From contig NC_135999.1 of the NCBI RefSeq assembly GCF_048128805.1, forward strand, positions 20,312,449 to 20,376,448: a stretch of DNA of 64,000 bases, read 5' to 3'. This DNA is from Centroberyx gerrardi. Taxonomy: Eukaryota; Chordata; Actinopteri; Beryciformes; Berycidae. Below, in pieces: positions 1 through 11,645 of this stretch. The notes beneath the pieces were generated by a model that was not told where the DNA came from, searched no databases, and was given only the letters and a program-made list of their open reading frames with translations. The translations under genes and the position numbers were made by a program. Each line of letters begins with the position of its first letter. The stretch's first letter is position 1.

Positions 1-3000
1 GCATCATGTGTTGTCCCTTCACACTGTGAGGACTTGAGGACACGTGGGCACAGCTCTTTCAGGGACACACTCCCCCCAAACGCCCGTGAGCCTCGAGATT
101 TACCAGAGGGATAAGTAGTCACATGTATATCTTTCAGCATAGCAAAATACCATGGAGTCACTGATACTCCACCAGCAAAAAGACACGATTCCTAAAGAAC
201 TCAGTGGGAGATTGAGATTTAACTAAACCACTCTGTACAGCACTAGCGTAGAACGATTAGTCAATTAACCGATTAGTCGACTGACACAAAATTAATCAAT
301 TGTAATTTTGATAATCGATTAATCATTTAAGTCATTTATCAAATAAAAATACAAAACATTTGCTGGTTACAGCTTCACAAATGCTAAGACTTGCTTGCTT
401 TTCTCTGTTTCATATCATTATAAAGTGAATACTCTTTTGGCTGCTGGTAAGTAACTAAGTAAGCAATTTTAAGAATCACTTTGAGCTCTGGTAACTTGTG
501 ATGGGCATTTGTCATTATTTTTAACTTTAATTTTATAGACTAAATGATTAATCGAATAATCAAAAAAAGAATTGATTAATTGATAATGAAAATAATCATT
601 AGTTGCAGCCCGATACAGCACAGTATTCTAAAGCATACAAACAATGACATCACACTACAGGTATTTATATGTATAGCCCTACAACAGTAAAAATGTTTAC
701 TGTTTACTATTTATAGCGCTGCCTCTCTGAGTGTCAGAGTGTTTTTCAGCCCACGCTGCTGAACGTGGACAGTTGACCTGGATAACCAGAGGTACATGTA
801 AAGCTCCACTGAGTCAGTTCAAGCTAATGGCCCCTCACTTCTGGGAACCTCTTGTTAAAGGTTCAAGGCAATGGATACTCTGATAAGCTGGCACATGATC
901 CTGACATACAAACAAAGCAGGAATGCCAATCAAATTTATGGTGACACGACAGTTAGCATCTGTGTTAGCTTAATCATCCAGTGCTGTCAGCCGGGCTGAT
1001 CTCATCAGCCAAGACATAATATCTGATTATGTTCCCAGTGTTCAGGCACGGCAATGCTTAAACATATCATGTCAGGATGTAAAGTTAGTCGTTCCCAAGG
1101 TTGATAGGCTTGGCGGCATAATAACCAAGTGATGAAATCCCTGGCAGCAGCGATGGAGAATAAACTGTTAGAGGAGAGAAGGCTGTGCATCAAATTGGCT
1201 TCGTACGTGAACGTGAATGTGTAAGGACAGAATTAGGAGAGAGTAGGGGCAAATTAGGGCCGCTTGGGGAGGCTAGGGATTGGGAAATGCCGGCACACAG
1301 AAGCCAGTACCTTAGAGTCCTGCCAGGGGTGGTGGGCACCAATGTAAGACCTGATTTGGTATTGTGGTCCAACATTCAGAGGGCGGTCTAGTTTGTAGAG
1401 ATCACTCTGCTGTGGGAGGATGCAGGAGATGAGGCATATGGCAGGAAGAAGCTTTGATATACAGTAGATATCAGCACTCCAAAACACAAAAGGATATTTA
1501 CATCATATCCTCGAGGAAAAAGGGAACAAGATTGTATCTTTTGGTCAGTGTTGTACCTTTTCCTGAGAGTGATGTTTCGTAATTCTGTTGAATGTTGTCT
1601 GTCAAGATAATTTGAGAGGGTTTTTACAAGAAGGAATTGTCATATCTAAGCATCACTAATGCACCACAAATGTTTTTGTGCATATCTCAAAAAGAACAAT
1701 AAAGATGATTCTTATAGCTTACATGGCCCCCTAATAGACAGGCTTGTTACTCATCACAGGACAGGGGCAGACCAAATTAATTCAGAGGACACAATTGAGT
1801 GTATTCCATCAAATTCCCTTCTAGGCAAAGGGACTAATATGACATGAGATCCTTTTACTTAATTTTTATCAAATCTGAGAGGAAACAACATTCTTTAAGT
1901 TGTCAGACATCAATAGAGTACTATGATACTCTCAGACCAAGCTATGTTGATATTTAAGTAATAGAATATCTAATGGAGTGATAAGTGCTTTCCCCACAAA
2001 GACCTTCGGTGCTGCACATGGAAGGGCACCTTATGCTACCTATTAGTTACTGTAAACCCACTGCTTGACAGTCTGCCCACATCCAAGCCAAGAAACAATA
2101 TGATCTGCATCCGAAAGCTTTTATGATAGCGATTTATATTATTCGTGCTCCTCAAAATTTACAACCCCAATTATTCACGGGTAGCGAGATCCCAGTTTAG
2201 TTGAGTTTTATTGCTTTTTTAAAATTCTTGTTGCCTATTTCTCAGTCAGTGTTTCAGCAGAGTCCTTTTGAGGTGATTCTAGGAAAAGAACCTAAACAAT
2301 TCACGCTAACTCCTGGTTGCCATAGATGGCTGCAGAAAATAGCTCTGTAATGTGGTGTAAATGTCAAACTTAGTTACTCAGAACTGAAAGGAATGAATAT
2401 CTTGTTCTACATCAAGCAGGTTTATACACTGCTGCTCATATTCAGGCTGTTTAAAATCAAGCACAAAGATGTATTATATCCATGATTAAACATGGCAGCT
2501 AATTTAGATGTAGCTTTTATGGCTTACTGTTATTAACACCTGCATCGTGACTGAGTCATCACTCATGATTTTATTTACCGGTAATTTTGTCACCCAAGAT
2601 GGTGCTACAAATGGAGCTGTACATTTGTTGCTTTATTTAAACACTTGCATCTTGCTATAAAACTGTCAGCACTATTAATCTGGAGCAGAGATAATACATG
2701 ATGATCTACCTTTGATTTGCAAAGCCTGCCATTGTCTCAGGTTGCTTGTGTGTAGTTGGTGACCTCCTATGACCATTAAAGTAGGTTCCATGCCTTTTCC
2801 TCCTGGCCATGTCAAAGCGATACAAATGTCCTGTCTGTAATAAAACTATACTTGTCATTTTGGTACTGCTAAGCTAGTGAGAATACATTTATACTTAAGA
2901 GAAGTTAGACATAATTGTTGCAGCACATAGGCTCACAAAGTGGAAACATCATGACCAGATAAACCAACTTACTCGTTAAAACAGAGAAGCACTTTGTCAA

Positions 3001-3581
3001 AGCTTAACAGTTTTAGAATTCCTCTATATGATGCATTTTTCTAACCTTAAGATAATCTACATGTTCGTTACGTTTCAAAAGTTATTTAGCCTTAACAGCA
3101 TGCACACACACTGACTAACCCTATGCACACACTAACCCTAACCACTTGTAATGACCACTTGAACCATCATAATAAACACATCATATTTAGAGCTTATCAT
3201 CAAAGAGGTCCAATATCAGATATCTAACTTGCACATACGTTAGTGACTCTTTGATTTTTTTGGTGGTTTTTGTTTGTCTTGGGCTGTACCACAACCAGGA
3301 AATGATGGACGGTGGAGAAGAGCCTATTTTGAAGGAATGGAGGCCATAGAGTTACAGCATGTTAACCCTTAGGGTCAGGTCCGATATGTAAACCCATCCC
3401 AGCTAAAATAACTCCTCTGACCTCATGCTGGGGAAAATAGCTCAGAGCCTGTGAACCTGGGCAACGGCTCACCTCTAGTACAAGCCTAGACAAGGTCTAC
3501 ACCTTTCCTTGAACTACTGTTATTGTCTGCTATGGTGATAACATCAATAGAGCAACAATTTCCATCAAAGAAAGAGCTTCA
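1..3581. other. Intergenic, no gene seen
   Basis: No open reading frame here shows family similarity or a convincing splice structure; all are short and off-frame. The stretch is AT-rich. It holds one MITE-like block (listed separately at about 245-612) and a short telomere-like patch of TAACCC-type units at about 3115-3145. A distal regulatory element cannot be excluded from one sequence. Confidence 0.6.
245..612. repeat. AT-rich MITE-like element built on ATTAATCGATTA units
   Basis: The two ends carry repeated, mutually inverted GATTAATCGATTAG-type units, at about 255-330 and 540-612. The right end reads into TTAGTTGCAGCCC. The reverse complement, GGGCTGCAACTAATGATTA, is the usual terminus of an abundant teleost non-autonomous DNA-transposon repeat. 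The left terminus is more decayed and I could not assign a target duplication. There is no coding content. The family assignment is from memory and is inference. Confidence 0.5.
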
Positions 3582-3750
3582 GGGTGCTCTGGTAGCTCAA
3601 CCAGTAGAGCACATACCGTTAAGGCAAGCAGCATGGGTTAGAATCCGGCCCGTGCTCTTTGCTGCATATCATCCCCTCTCTGCCCTGTCTTTCCTGTCTC
3701 TCTGCACTGTAACTGTCTAATAAAGCAGACATGCCAAAAAGAAAAAGGCA
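3582..3750 (+). mobile_element. tRNA-derived SINE
   Basis: The head is tRNA-like. An A-box-like stretch GGTAGCTCAACCAGTAGAGC lies at about 3591-3610 and a diverged B box, GGGTTAGAATCC, about 40 bp later. A pyrimidine-rich body with CTGTCTTTCCTGTCTCTCTGCACTGTAACTGTCTAATAAAG follows in segments, then an A-rich tail. The same layout recurs at 13269-13444 and 51980-52140, so this is a repeat family rather than a tRNA gene; the cloverleaf is not intact. Confidence 0.75.
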
Positions 3751-4740
3751 TCTGCACACTCAAAATCTGTGCAAAACTCATTTACTGCGAGCTTTCAGTC
3801 AGAGGATGCCTTTTTCAAGTCTATAATTCTCCAGCTCCAGCTCCTCAACCAAGCTTTGTAGCAGGTGAGCGGTGTCTTTTCTTCAGTTTAAAAAAATAAT
3901 GGGCTGAGGGCTTCTCAATTCCATTCCATGCTATTAGCCATCAACCTTTCCATTCTTGCAGCAACATTGACTCTCCTTCACATCGTGCTCCACCAGATAA
4001 TTTGTAACTTTTGATGGCAGCCACATTGCATGTGATGAGGGCCATCAAGTCTCTTCTCTAATCCAGTGGAATGTAATGCACAGCACTTGAAAAGGATAAA
4101 GTGTAAGTCAAGGCCTTGGGTCAGTACACAATGTACAGTAAGGACAAACCGATGCCTATAGTCAATAGGAGGGACGATGGGGGCGAATGAACACTTTGCT
4201 CTACTTGCTGAAAGGCCTAATAGATTAGGGGCCTCTTGTCAATCCTTCTTTCTCAGTGACCTAATGTACCCAGAACAGCTGTGTGAGGGCGCTTAACAGT
4301 TAGGCCAGGACGACAAGGCATAGTTCAGCTTGATATATGACCTATTATATGTGAAAGAGGAGAGTTTGTTGAAGGGTATGATGGCGTGAGTATGCCAATA
4401 TCAATATGACCTCATTACATGTATTTGAAGTATTTCGGTGAACGGCAAGTGTCAGATCTTTAAGTACAACCTGTACACGTTGTCCACTGCTGCACCGGGG
4501 AGACAGCGTACGACCCGGATATCTTGACATGGTCGATTAAAGCAGAAAAAAAGCCAGATAAATAAGATCTGGAGTTCACCTTCAGTAAACTCCCATCACC
4601 TCTTTGGACCACTGAGGTCTTCTTGATGCAAGAGTTGCCTTTCAAGGAGGCAACTTCAGAGAAACTCAATTGGTCAAACAGGATTGCTACAAAGAAAGAA
4701 AACAGGATTTACATTTACACAACGATGTAACAGCCTGCAA
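3751..4740. other. Intergenic, downstream flank of coq7
   Basis: No supported gene. The stretch at about 3770-3830 contains GAGCTTTCAGTCAGAGGATGCC, resembling a dispersed fish repeat also seen in relatives near 11572 and 26210. The distal part of the coq7 3' UTR may extend into the right edge. Confidence 0.5.
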
Positions 4741-4746
4741 TTTAAT
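4741..4746 (-). terminator. Candidate coq7 polyadenylation signal (ATTAAA variant)
   Basis: On the minus strand this reads ATTAAA, the commonest variant poly(A) signal, about 300 nt beyond the coq7 stop codon. It is the first such hexamer I found downstream; no canonical AATAAA was seen nearer. This is a motif-only call. Confidence 0.3.
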
Positions 4747-5047
4747 TTAGGAAAGGTCACTCCATTTACTTTTACAAAGAGTCCAATTACACACTGTACA
4801 ATGCAATAAAATTCAGGTCAATTTAGACAACAATGAATTTTTGTATACAATGTTTTCATTCTGGCAAAGGTACAACAGAACATTGTCATTAGACAATTAG
4901 CCAAGGAGCGGTGTCACAAAGTGCTTCAATATCAATGGAGCAGCATTTAAACAGACACCATGAGAACGAGTTACTTACTTTATACAAACTAAGTCAAGAT
5001 AATAAAAAATAACCTCTGTGAAAAAGGAAACTGAAATAATTACATGA

Positions 5048-8000
5048 TTAGACACGTTCAGAAACATATATTGCAGCTTTGCAGCCTAGCTGTATTGCAT
5101 TTTTTAATAGCCAGTATCCAGGCACCTAAAACAAAAGAAGAAGAAAAAAAATGTGCTTAGATCAGAATTGCTTATATGACATTCAGTAAAAACTGCAGAC
5201 AAAGTTAAGTACACTGATATCATTCACAGGCAACTGTAGTGTTGATCTATGTGATCCAATGTTTGGGAAATCAAAGTATTTGTGTGGATTCTGCTGAGAA
5301 CATTACATTTCTTCTACTCCTCAATAAAACATTTCCCAGTAAGCCCATGATAAATGAATGGCAATAAATGACAAAATACCACAACAAAGATCATAAAGGA
5401 GAAATCATTCAACAGAGCAACCCAAACATAAAACCGCAACCAAGGTTTTTTCAATAACTTGATGACTTGAAAAAACGTTTGTTCTATAAGGGCTTATCTA
5501 CGCTACACTACAAGTTTGACAAGAATAAGACAAAACATGTTTACCGTTTCAGCATCATGCTCCAGTCCTGTATCGTGATGCTCCAACTCGTCGTCTCTGA
5601 ATTCCTTTATTACCTAGCAAAATATAGCAAAATACCATTTAGTAAATAGGTGAATATTTTCAGATACCATCGGAGTAGTACCCTTTTTAGTTGTACCTGT
5701 TTATCTCTTGTATTACCTTTTATTCCTATTTTTTATTATTTTTTTTATTTATATTCATTTTTCAGCTCTATCATTTATTTAATTATGGTAGTTTTACATC
5801 ACTGTCCTTTTGGGTTTTATTGTATGTAAAGCACTTTGTAAACATTGTTTTTAGAAAAGTGCTATACAAATAAAGTTATTATTAAAGTTATTATTATTAC
5901 TCTGCTTGTAAATAGATTATTTTCCAAGATAGACAGAAGCTTTTCTGACATGTCTGACAACTCAGTGCCAGCAACGACAAAGTTTATTTTGTTCACCCTT
6001 GTTTTTTAATCGAGTAATCTTAGGTCATGTTTGTTGATATTGTTCACCTTTGTCGCTCTCCCCTGGTGGGTACACTGGAACCAACTTTAATTTTTTGCAT
6101 TCAATGAATTACCAATTAACCACTCATGAAGCCAAAACTTTGAATGATATATGATCCGGCAAAATGACAGCTCAAATCTCTCTTTGCAAGACCCCGGTTC
6201 AACGGAGGACTACCTTCACGTGTTTGAGCGCTTCGGCCCACCTGGAACATTTCCACCAGGCATGGGAAAAATCTCTGCCATCTTCCAGCCGGGGGTCTGA
6301 CTGTTGAGCTCTGACAGTGTGAGTCACCCTCTCACATTTACCAGTGATGAAACACTGAATCCATCTTAATGGGGAATCGAGTGCTGTGATGTGTACAACT
6401 CGGACACACGGGCTCTGAAGTGTGCAACTAGGAAAATAAAAGTCTACTTTTGACAAAATGATATTATATTTTCACCCTTGAGGATGTGTGACCACATAGG
6501 CAAGGCTCTTAAATGATGATGTATAACTGAAACACTCAATGTCTTATTATGTGTAACACATTTTATTCATAATTTTACCATGGCAAGCCTATAATCTTAA
6601 TAATGTAAAGCGGTGTTTTATTGATCCCTTTGTCTCTCCCTCTAGAGAAAATGTGCTATTCTATGTGTATTTTCACTTTTCCTACCAATATCCAGTTTGT
6701 CTCTTCATTCAGTATGTTACACAATCACACCCACCCACATTACATGGAGGACATGTAAAGGACTTCTTTTATGCATAGAAACAAAAAGCACTTTGCCTGA
6801 GTAAGTGAATGCAGAGAAAACAGTGTCTGACTCACTTTTAAGAGTTCAGTGTATCTGTCTGGATCTTTCTCCATCAGCGCTCTGATCTGGCTGTTGTAAT
6901 GCTCCGAGATGCTCTCCTCTACTGCCACAGTGCAGGCCATGGCCCCCTCCTTCCCCAGCAGTGCTGTGGACGCACCTAAAGGAGATGAAAAAGTACTTAT
7001 TATTCTGCAAAGCAACACCTTACTACATGTATTGCCTACAGACTGCAGCAGACTGTTTTCCACTGACTCACTGGGGGAGATTAAGTTCAGGCTGGGCAAC
7101 CAAGTTGTTTCTACCTTTGTGAATTCTCAAGTCAAGTTCTTCTCCTCAGGTGGAGAAATACAACATGTTGGTTATGGTGTTTTAGCATTCCTCCCACACT
7201 AGATACGACTTTAAGTTCACACAGGGTGAATGGAATATAATAACTCCCAACCAAACCTAAGCTACATTAAGAGGCATCCCAGGATTCAAGCACAGGTGTC
7301 CTGGCAATTTGAAACTTTGGAAGATTATTACTATTCTCTTTATTCATCTGTGTTTTGTCCTTCAAATCAAAGTATCATATTACTTTATGAAATGTATTAG
7401 GGATGCACCGATATATTGGCAGACTATCGGTATTGGCCGATATTATTTTTACTGCTGATATTTGGCCTTTTTTTTTTTAAAACTGGCAATTTTGTGACCA
7501 TTTTTTCTAGGAGTGTGTCACTTAATACAACTGTCAAATTAGCAACATAATAAAACTAATATGGCTTTTTGTTTAATAAACACTTACTAAGACTTACTAA
7601 GATTCCTACAAAAATACATATCAGATATCAGTATCGACCTCCAAAAAACATATCAGTGCATCCCTAAAATGTGTCTTATGTTTTGGAGCTACCCACCTAA
7701 TAAAAACCCTGTGATGTTCCAGAGGGGCAACAGTAATGTGGGCCGAACTCTGTTCTCAGCCAGAATTTCATTGAATTTCTCAAGGTGCTTCTTTTCTTGA
7801 TCCCACATTTCCTGAGGAAAAACAGAATGAACATGTGAGTGTCTAGCGCAATGCAGTCACACATACACCACACATATGCATGCATTTGTATGGGAACACA
7901 ATATCCTTTTTATTTTTGGATCACAATGCAATAACCAAACCATCCATAATTTCTCTACTTAAGTCTGTGCTTTTTAAAATACAATATTGATAAACTTGGA

Positions 8001-9185
8001 TGAATGATTAAAGCTGCATTAAGCAAGATTTGTATGGAAAAATGTACCCGCCTAAGCAGCCTTAGTCAAAAAGTGGTGCTGCAGTATAGAAGAGTATCTT
8101 TTGCCTCTCTGATCCCTTTAGTTTCCTTTGGTATAAAGCGATCACAGTCCAGCCAGGTTGGTAAACATGAGCATGCTGTGTGCAGTTTACTGACATCACA
8201 TCACATGATTTCTGGGTATTCTTCAAACAGTTTTCAATTACATCTTGCCATTTGGAGCCACCGACGTGCAAAGTTGCCTAGTGCAGCTTCAAAAATAGTA
8301 CTGTGATTACAAAAAGAGTCGTGAGTGTAGTGAGTTTTGCCAGAAAGCATTATGTGATGCATTGTGTCCGTACCTGGATGAGAGGTCCTGTCTGGGATCT
8401 GCCCAACACTGCCATCTGGCCGGCGTATATGCGGTTGGCACCGTATTCACCCGCATGGTCGACACGCAGCATTCTGTCCAGCATGGCCTTCTCCTCATCG
8501 TCCCGAGGGGGAGGGAGCACACTGTAACCCCGGGAGCTCAGCTGGAGGGGGGCAGCTGTAATACAAGCACAGAAATGTAGCTACATAAGGCAAGGAGCAA
8601 TAACGCTGGCTCTTTGACAATACGGCTCAAAGGTGGTCTCCTCTGGGACCTGAGACATTTATCCCATCAGGAAAAGCTGTAAAAGATGTTCCAAAATATG
8701 TCTACAGTTTCAAGCTTAGTCAAACTACATTGTAGTTTGTCAGCATTTTTGCTTCAAAACAATAGGAACATTTGCAGAAAGACTAATGGGTTGATTTATA
8801 CTGGTTGCTATAGGTATGTAGTTAACCATTTCTGTTCCTTATGGAAACTATTACAAACTTTAATAGTTTTACTGGCACCTTTCCAAGACCTTTACGAAAG
8901 CTAATGGTTTGTAATATCCATTAGTGTAAAGCTTGAAGGATTTCTCTCATGACTACAGGAAAACAGCATGCAACGGTGATAAGTGAGACAACATTAGTCA
9001 TGAAGAATGCAGTGTAGACAGATAATCCACAGCAGGGTGATGTTTTTAGCATTAATTTAGCTTTGAGCTACAGTTGCTCTACACCAGCCCGCCTGCTTAC
9101 CTCTGCGTTTCAGACATCGCCGAATCACCGACCGACTGAAAACCTGCGACCAGTCACACAGCGCAACGTGTGCGGCTCTCTGCAT
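5048..9185 (-). CDS. coq7: 5-demethoxyubiquinone hydroxylase, mitochondrial (COQ7/CLK-1)
   Basis: COQ7 hydroxylates 5-demethoxyubiquinone, the penultimate step of ubiquinone synthesis, on the matrix face of the inner mitochondrial membrane within the CoQ synthome with COQ9. Six minus-strand exons join in frame with GT-AG junctions: 9101-9185 (ATG at 9183-9185), 8374-8555, 7697-7811, 6836-6975, 5545-5613 and 5048-5125 (stop 5048-5050). The total is 669 nt, 222 aa against 217 in human. The di-iron ligands are all present: E65 in [10 protein letters not shown]95 and H98 in DQEKKH, E147 in TVAVEES, and E183 and H186 in DDELEHH. The first ~45 residues are Arg-rich with almost no acidic residues, as expected of a mitochondrial presequence. 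The C-terminus ends AAIYVSERV. The introns carry an L2-type tail, a hAT MITE and another MITE-like copy. A truncated L1 element starts about 150 bp upstream of the ATG, so the proximal promoter is short or overlaps it. The gene looks intact and functional. Confidence 0.96.
5690..5895 (+). mobile_element. L2-type LINE 3' tail
   Basis: It contains TGTAAAGCACTTTGTAA followed by GTGCTATACAAATAAAG and a (TTA)n/ATT-rich end, the usual 3' terminus of teleost L2-clade LINEs. It lies in coq7 intron 4, antisense to the gene. No reverse-transcriptase coding sequence remains; only the tail is recognisable. Confidence 0.6.
7398..7666. mobile_element. hAT-type MITE with 8-bp target duplication
   Basis: The terminal inverted repeat TAGGGATGCACCGATAT at the left matches the reverse complement of the right end, ATATCAGTGCATCCCTA, with one mismatch. 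The 8-bp flanks are AAATGTAT (7390-7397) and AAATGTGT (7667-7674), a one-mismatch target duplication of the size made by hAT transposases. It is 269 bp with no coding capacity. It sits in coq7 intron 3, just beside exon 3 (7697-7811), with its end about 30 bp from the exon's donor. Confidence 0.8.
8009..8294. repeat. MITE-like element with imperfect terminal inverted repeats
   Basis: The left end AAAGCTGCATTAAGCAAG and the reverse complement of the right end, GAAGCTGCACTAGGCAA, form an imperfect inverted repeat about 285 bp apart. This AAGCTGCACTAGGCAA-type terminus resembles a common fish non-autonomous repeat (from memory). I could not define a clean target duplication. It lies in coq7 intron 2. 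Confidence 0.5.
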
Positions 9186-9330
9186 TGTCGTTGTCGCTGT
9201 ATGTTTGATTAATTATCTAGTATCAAAGAAACGTAAAAATGTGTGCAAACTGTCATTGAGAATGTCAGAAGGTGGACGCGGCGCATATGTATGATGTCAC
9301 GACGTTACGACACATGAAACCACTACTCGA
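9186..9330 (-). promoter_or_regulatory. coq7 5' flank / probable promoter
   Basis: This is the short unique sequence between the coq7 ATG and the L1 remnant. It is locally CpG-richer than its surroundings, with GGACGCGGCG near 9276 and a GATGTCACGACGTTACGACAC stretch near 9294 that includes a CRE-like TGACGT-type element in diverged form. No TATA box was seen. The assignment rests on position and composition. Confidence 0.4.
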
Positions 9331-9334
9331 TTCA

Positions 9335-9911
9335 TTACATTTCAAAATTGTACATAAGATATACCCTGCTAATTGTCTTATTGCTAAGTTTACAGACATT
9401 GATATTTCTTAGAAACAATTTCTCACCTATTTTTTGATTTTGGACAGATCTAGAGTCTCACTTTTTTGAAGCTGCTAACTCTGTTTACTCTTTTAACCGT
9501 TACTATGATAATCCAGATGATGGCGCTCTTGAATATCTGATTAATTTCATTATCCTATATGCAAAGTTTTTTATTCACAAACAAAAGTTTTCTAAATCAC
9601 TACCTAAGATCTCACCTTTTCTCCTAGAACTGAATTCTCTACTTAAATCACTCACTTTATTAAACAACAAAAAAAGTAATAAGCTATTGAAACATTATGG
9701 AACTTTTTTCCCTGAAACCTCTGACTAAATATGTTTATATTTGTGTATATGTGTACTCCTGTTTTTATTTTTATGCAATTGTCTTTTAAATTTTCCCTCT
9801 ATGTTCCTCATATACATTTGTGTCCTTAAATTTGATCTATATGTGCTGCTATTGTTTACCTGAATGTTTGTATATTATTCCTTTGTTAATAAAAAAATAA
9901 AAAAAAAAAAA
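9335..9911 (+). mobile_element. 5'-truncated L1-type LINE, ORF2 C-terminus and poly(A) tail
   Basis: The plus strand encodes the tail of an L1/Tx1-like ORF2: KIVHKIYPANCLIAKFTDID, a premature stop near 9411, then further conserved blocks ending FFPETSD before a stop near 9726. It closes with TTAATAAAAAAATAAAAAAAAAAAA at 9890-9911 in segments. Endonuclease and reverse transcriptase are absent, as in typical aborted target-primed insertions. Premature stops show it is dead. It lies head-to-head with coq7, about 150 bp from its start codon. Confidence 0.75.
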
Positions 9912-11283
9912 TCACAGTGTTTTATTTTGAAAGCGCTCAGTTTCAGTTATCCAGAAAAGTAAAATTCATGTTGAAACCGAAACTGGTAGGCCGTCTGTCA
10001 TTTTCCAAACACCAAAAGCCAACATTTTATCAACCCCATAAACCACAGACAGGCCAAATTTACTGCACTGACTTTGAAGGGAAAAAAAACACAATAATGT
10101 ACTGTATTTGCTTTAGCAAGGCATTAAAGAATCAGCACAAGATCAAGTGTAAAGGCCTGTGCATCAACTTGATCATCATGGTGCCAAATGATACATTTCA
10201 ATGGCATATGCATTCCACCAGATATGAGCCCAAATGCTTAAGAAATATATTTATTGGTAATGTTTAGGTAGATAACAAGTTGTTAAAAGAAAAACAAGAC
10301 AATCTTTCAGAGGTTCATTACTGTATTTGAAGTCTATCCAATGCCAAACGTGGGGAAGGTAAATTTGACCTTTTGACACATAAAAGCTCATCAATTATTT
10401 TTTGTCTTGAAGTATTTTCACCTTGTGAAACGATGAATTATATCAGTCAGAGCCCAGTCAGATTTGTTTAACAAATAAAGTAAATAAAGAAAATGACATG
10501 TTGGTTGTTGTAGTGATGAGTCACTGTGTCTTTCTGCAGTAGAGACTGTGTCAAATAAATCATGCTCTTTTGGTATCTTTTGGTTGGGCCTGTCATGTAC
10601 TGTAGACCTGGCAATAATGGAGTAAAGTGTCATTTTTGATCCATAGGTGGCAGTATTGCACAGTTAAAGGCCTTTTGGGGACAAACTCAGGAGACAATTT
10701 GTACCCTGGTTGTACCTTTTAAACTCCCTTTGGTCCCAGGATTCAGGATTATTTGTTTTAATCCAATACATGTGTCACTGCAGTGTGACTGATCACACAG
10801 CATGCAGGTCAATCAGATTTCACTTTTTAGAATTAGAAAAATACATGAGTCTATGTTGGCCTTGTATCAGAAAGTTCAGTGTGGTTTGTTCTCATGCCTT
10901 TGCATCATCTGTCTCTGTCAGTCGGTTAACTTTCATCATTATTAGTGGTTTACTTTCATCATATCAGTCAGCACTATTACTTCTTATCTATATGAATCCT
11001 TCCTTTGATGAGCAGACAAAACCTCCCCCTGCTGTCAAGCTCATGAAATAAGTGCTGGGACGCAGGAATCTGTGGAATGACGGGGTTGACTGCTACGGAG
11101 CTGTGATGGTCGCAAGTAAACAGGGCCGGGACGGGACGGGTGTGTCGGTGTGTCGGTGTGTGTGTTTGTGTGTTTGTGGTGAGACACCGGTTGTGTGTTT
11201 CCCTATCTGTCTGTCTGACTGCGGGTGGCTGCACACGTGTGGCTGCACTTTGGTGTCTGTCTCTGTGGGTTTCCTTCTGCCCT

Positions 11284-11286
<3 letters not shown>

Positions 11287-11341
<55 letters not shown>
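11287..11341. repeat. (GT)n microsatellite
   Basis: This is an almost pure 55-bp GT tract, preceded from about 11140 by an imperfect TGTGTCGG/TGTGTTTG-rich zone. The open frames through it on both strands are composition artefacts (TH or CV repeats). Confidence 0.95.
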
Positions 11342-11343
<2 letters not shown>

Positions 11344-11569
11344 ACACAGTGCAAAAGTGTTAGGGGTCAAGTGATGAATACCTGAAAATCATCATCATAT
11401 ACATATTTGTTCCTTTATTATCCCTTTCACCTTTGAGGTATTGTAATACTGTAATTTTGCATTATAGTAATGGGTTGTTTTTGTGCATGTGCCCAATTCC
11501 TTTATTGCTAGTCATTGATTGCCTGTAGTACTTTTAAATCATGACTTGCTCATTGTAGAGCCATTTCTT

Positions 11570-11645
11570 GCCCTGATGAAGACCAATAGGGTCGTTGGCT
11601 CTAAGTCATGACAATAAAGGCTTTTTAAATTTCAAGCTTTTAGTT
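11570..11645. repeat. Fragment of a dispersed CTGATGAAG-type repeat
   Basis: The block CCCTGATGAAGACCAATAGG, followed by GTCGTTGGCTCTAAG and ATAAAGGCTTTTTAAATTTC, resembles the end of a widespread fish repeat whose consensus, as I remember it, is CTGATGAAGGCC...GAAACGTTG...ATAAAGGCTTTTT. Similar fragments occur near 3780-3830 and, reversed, near 26210-26260. Family name unknown to me. Confidence 0.35.

Noticed and set aside
10977-11385. Frames through the GT tract on both strands
   Set aside because: Simple-repeat artefacts.
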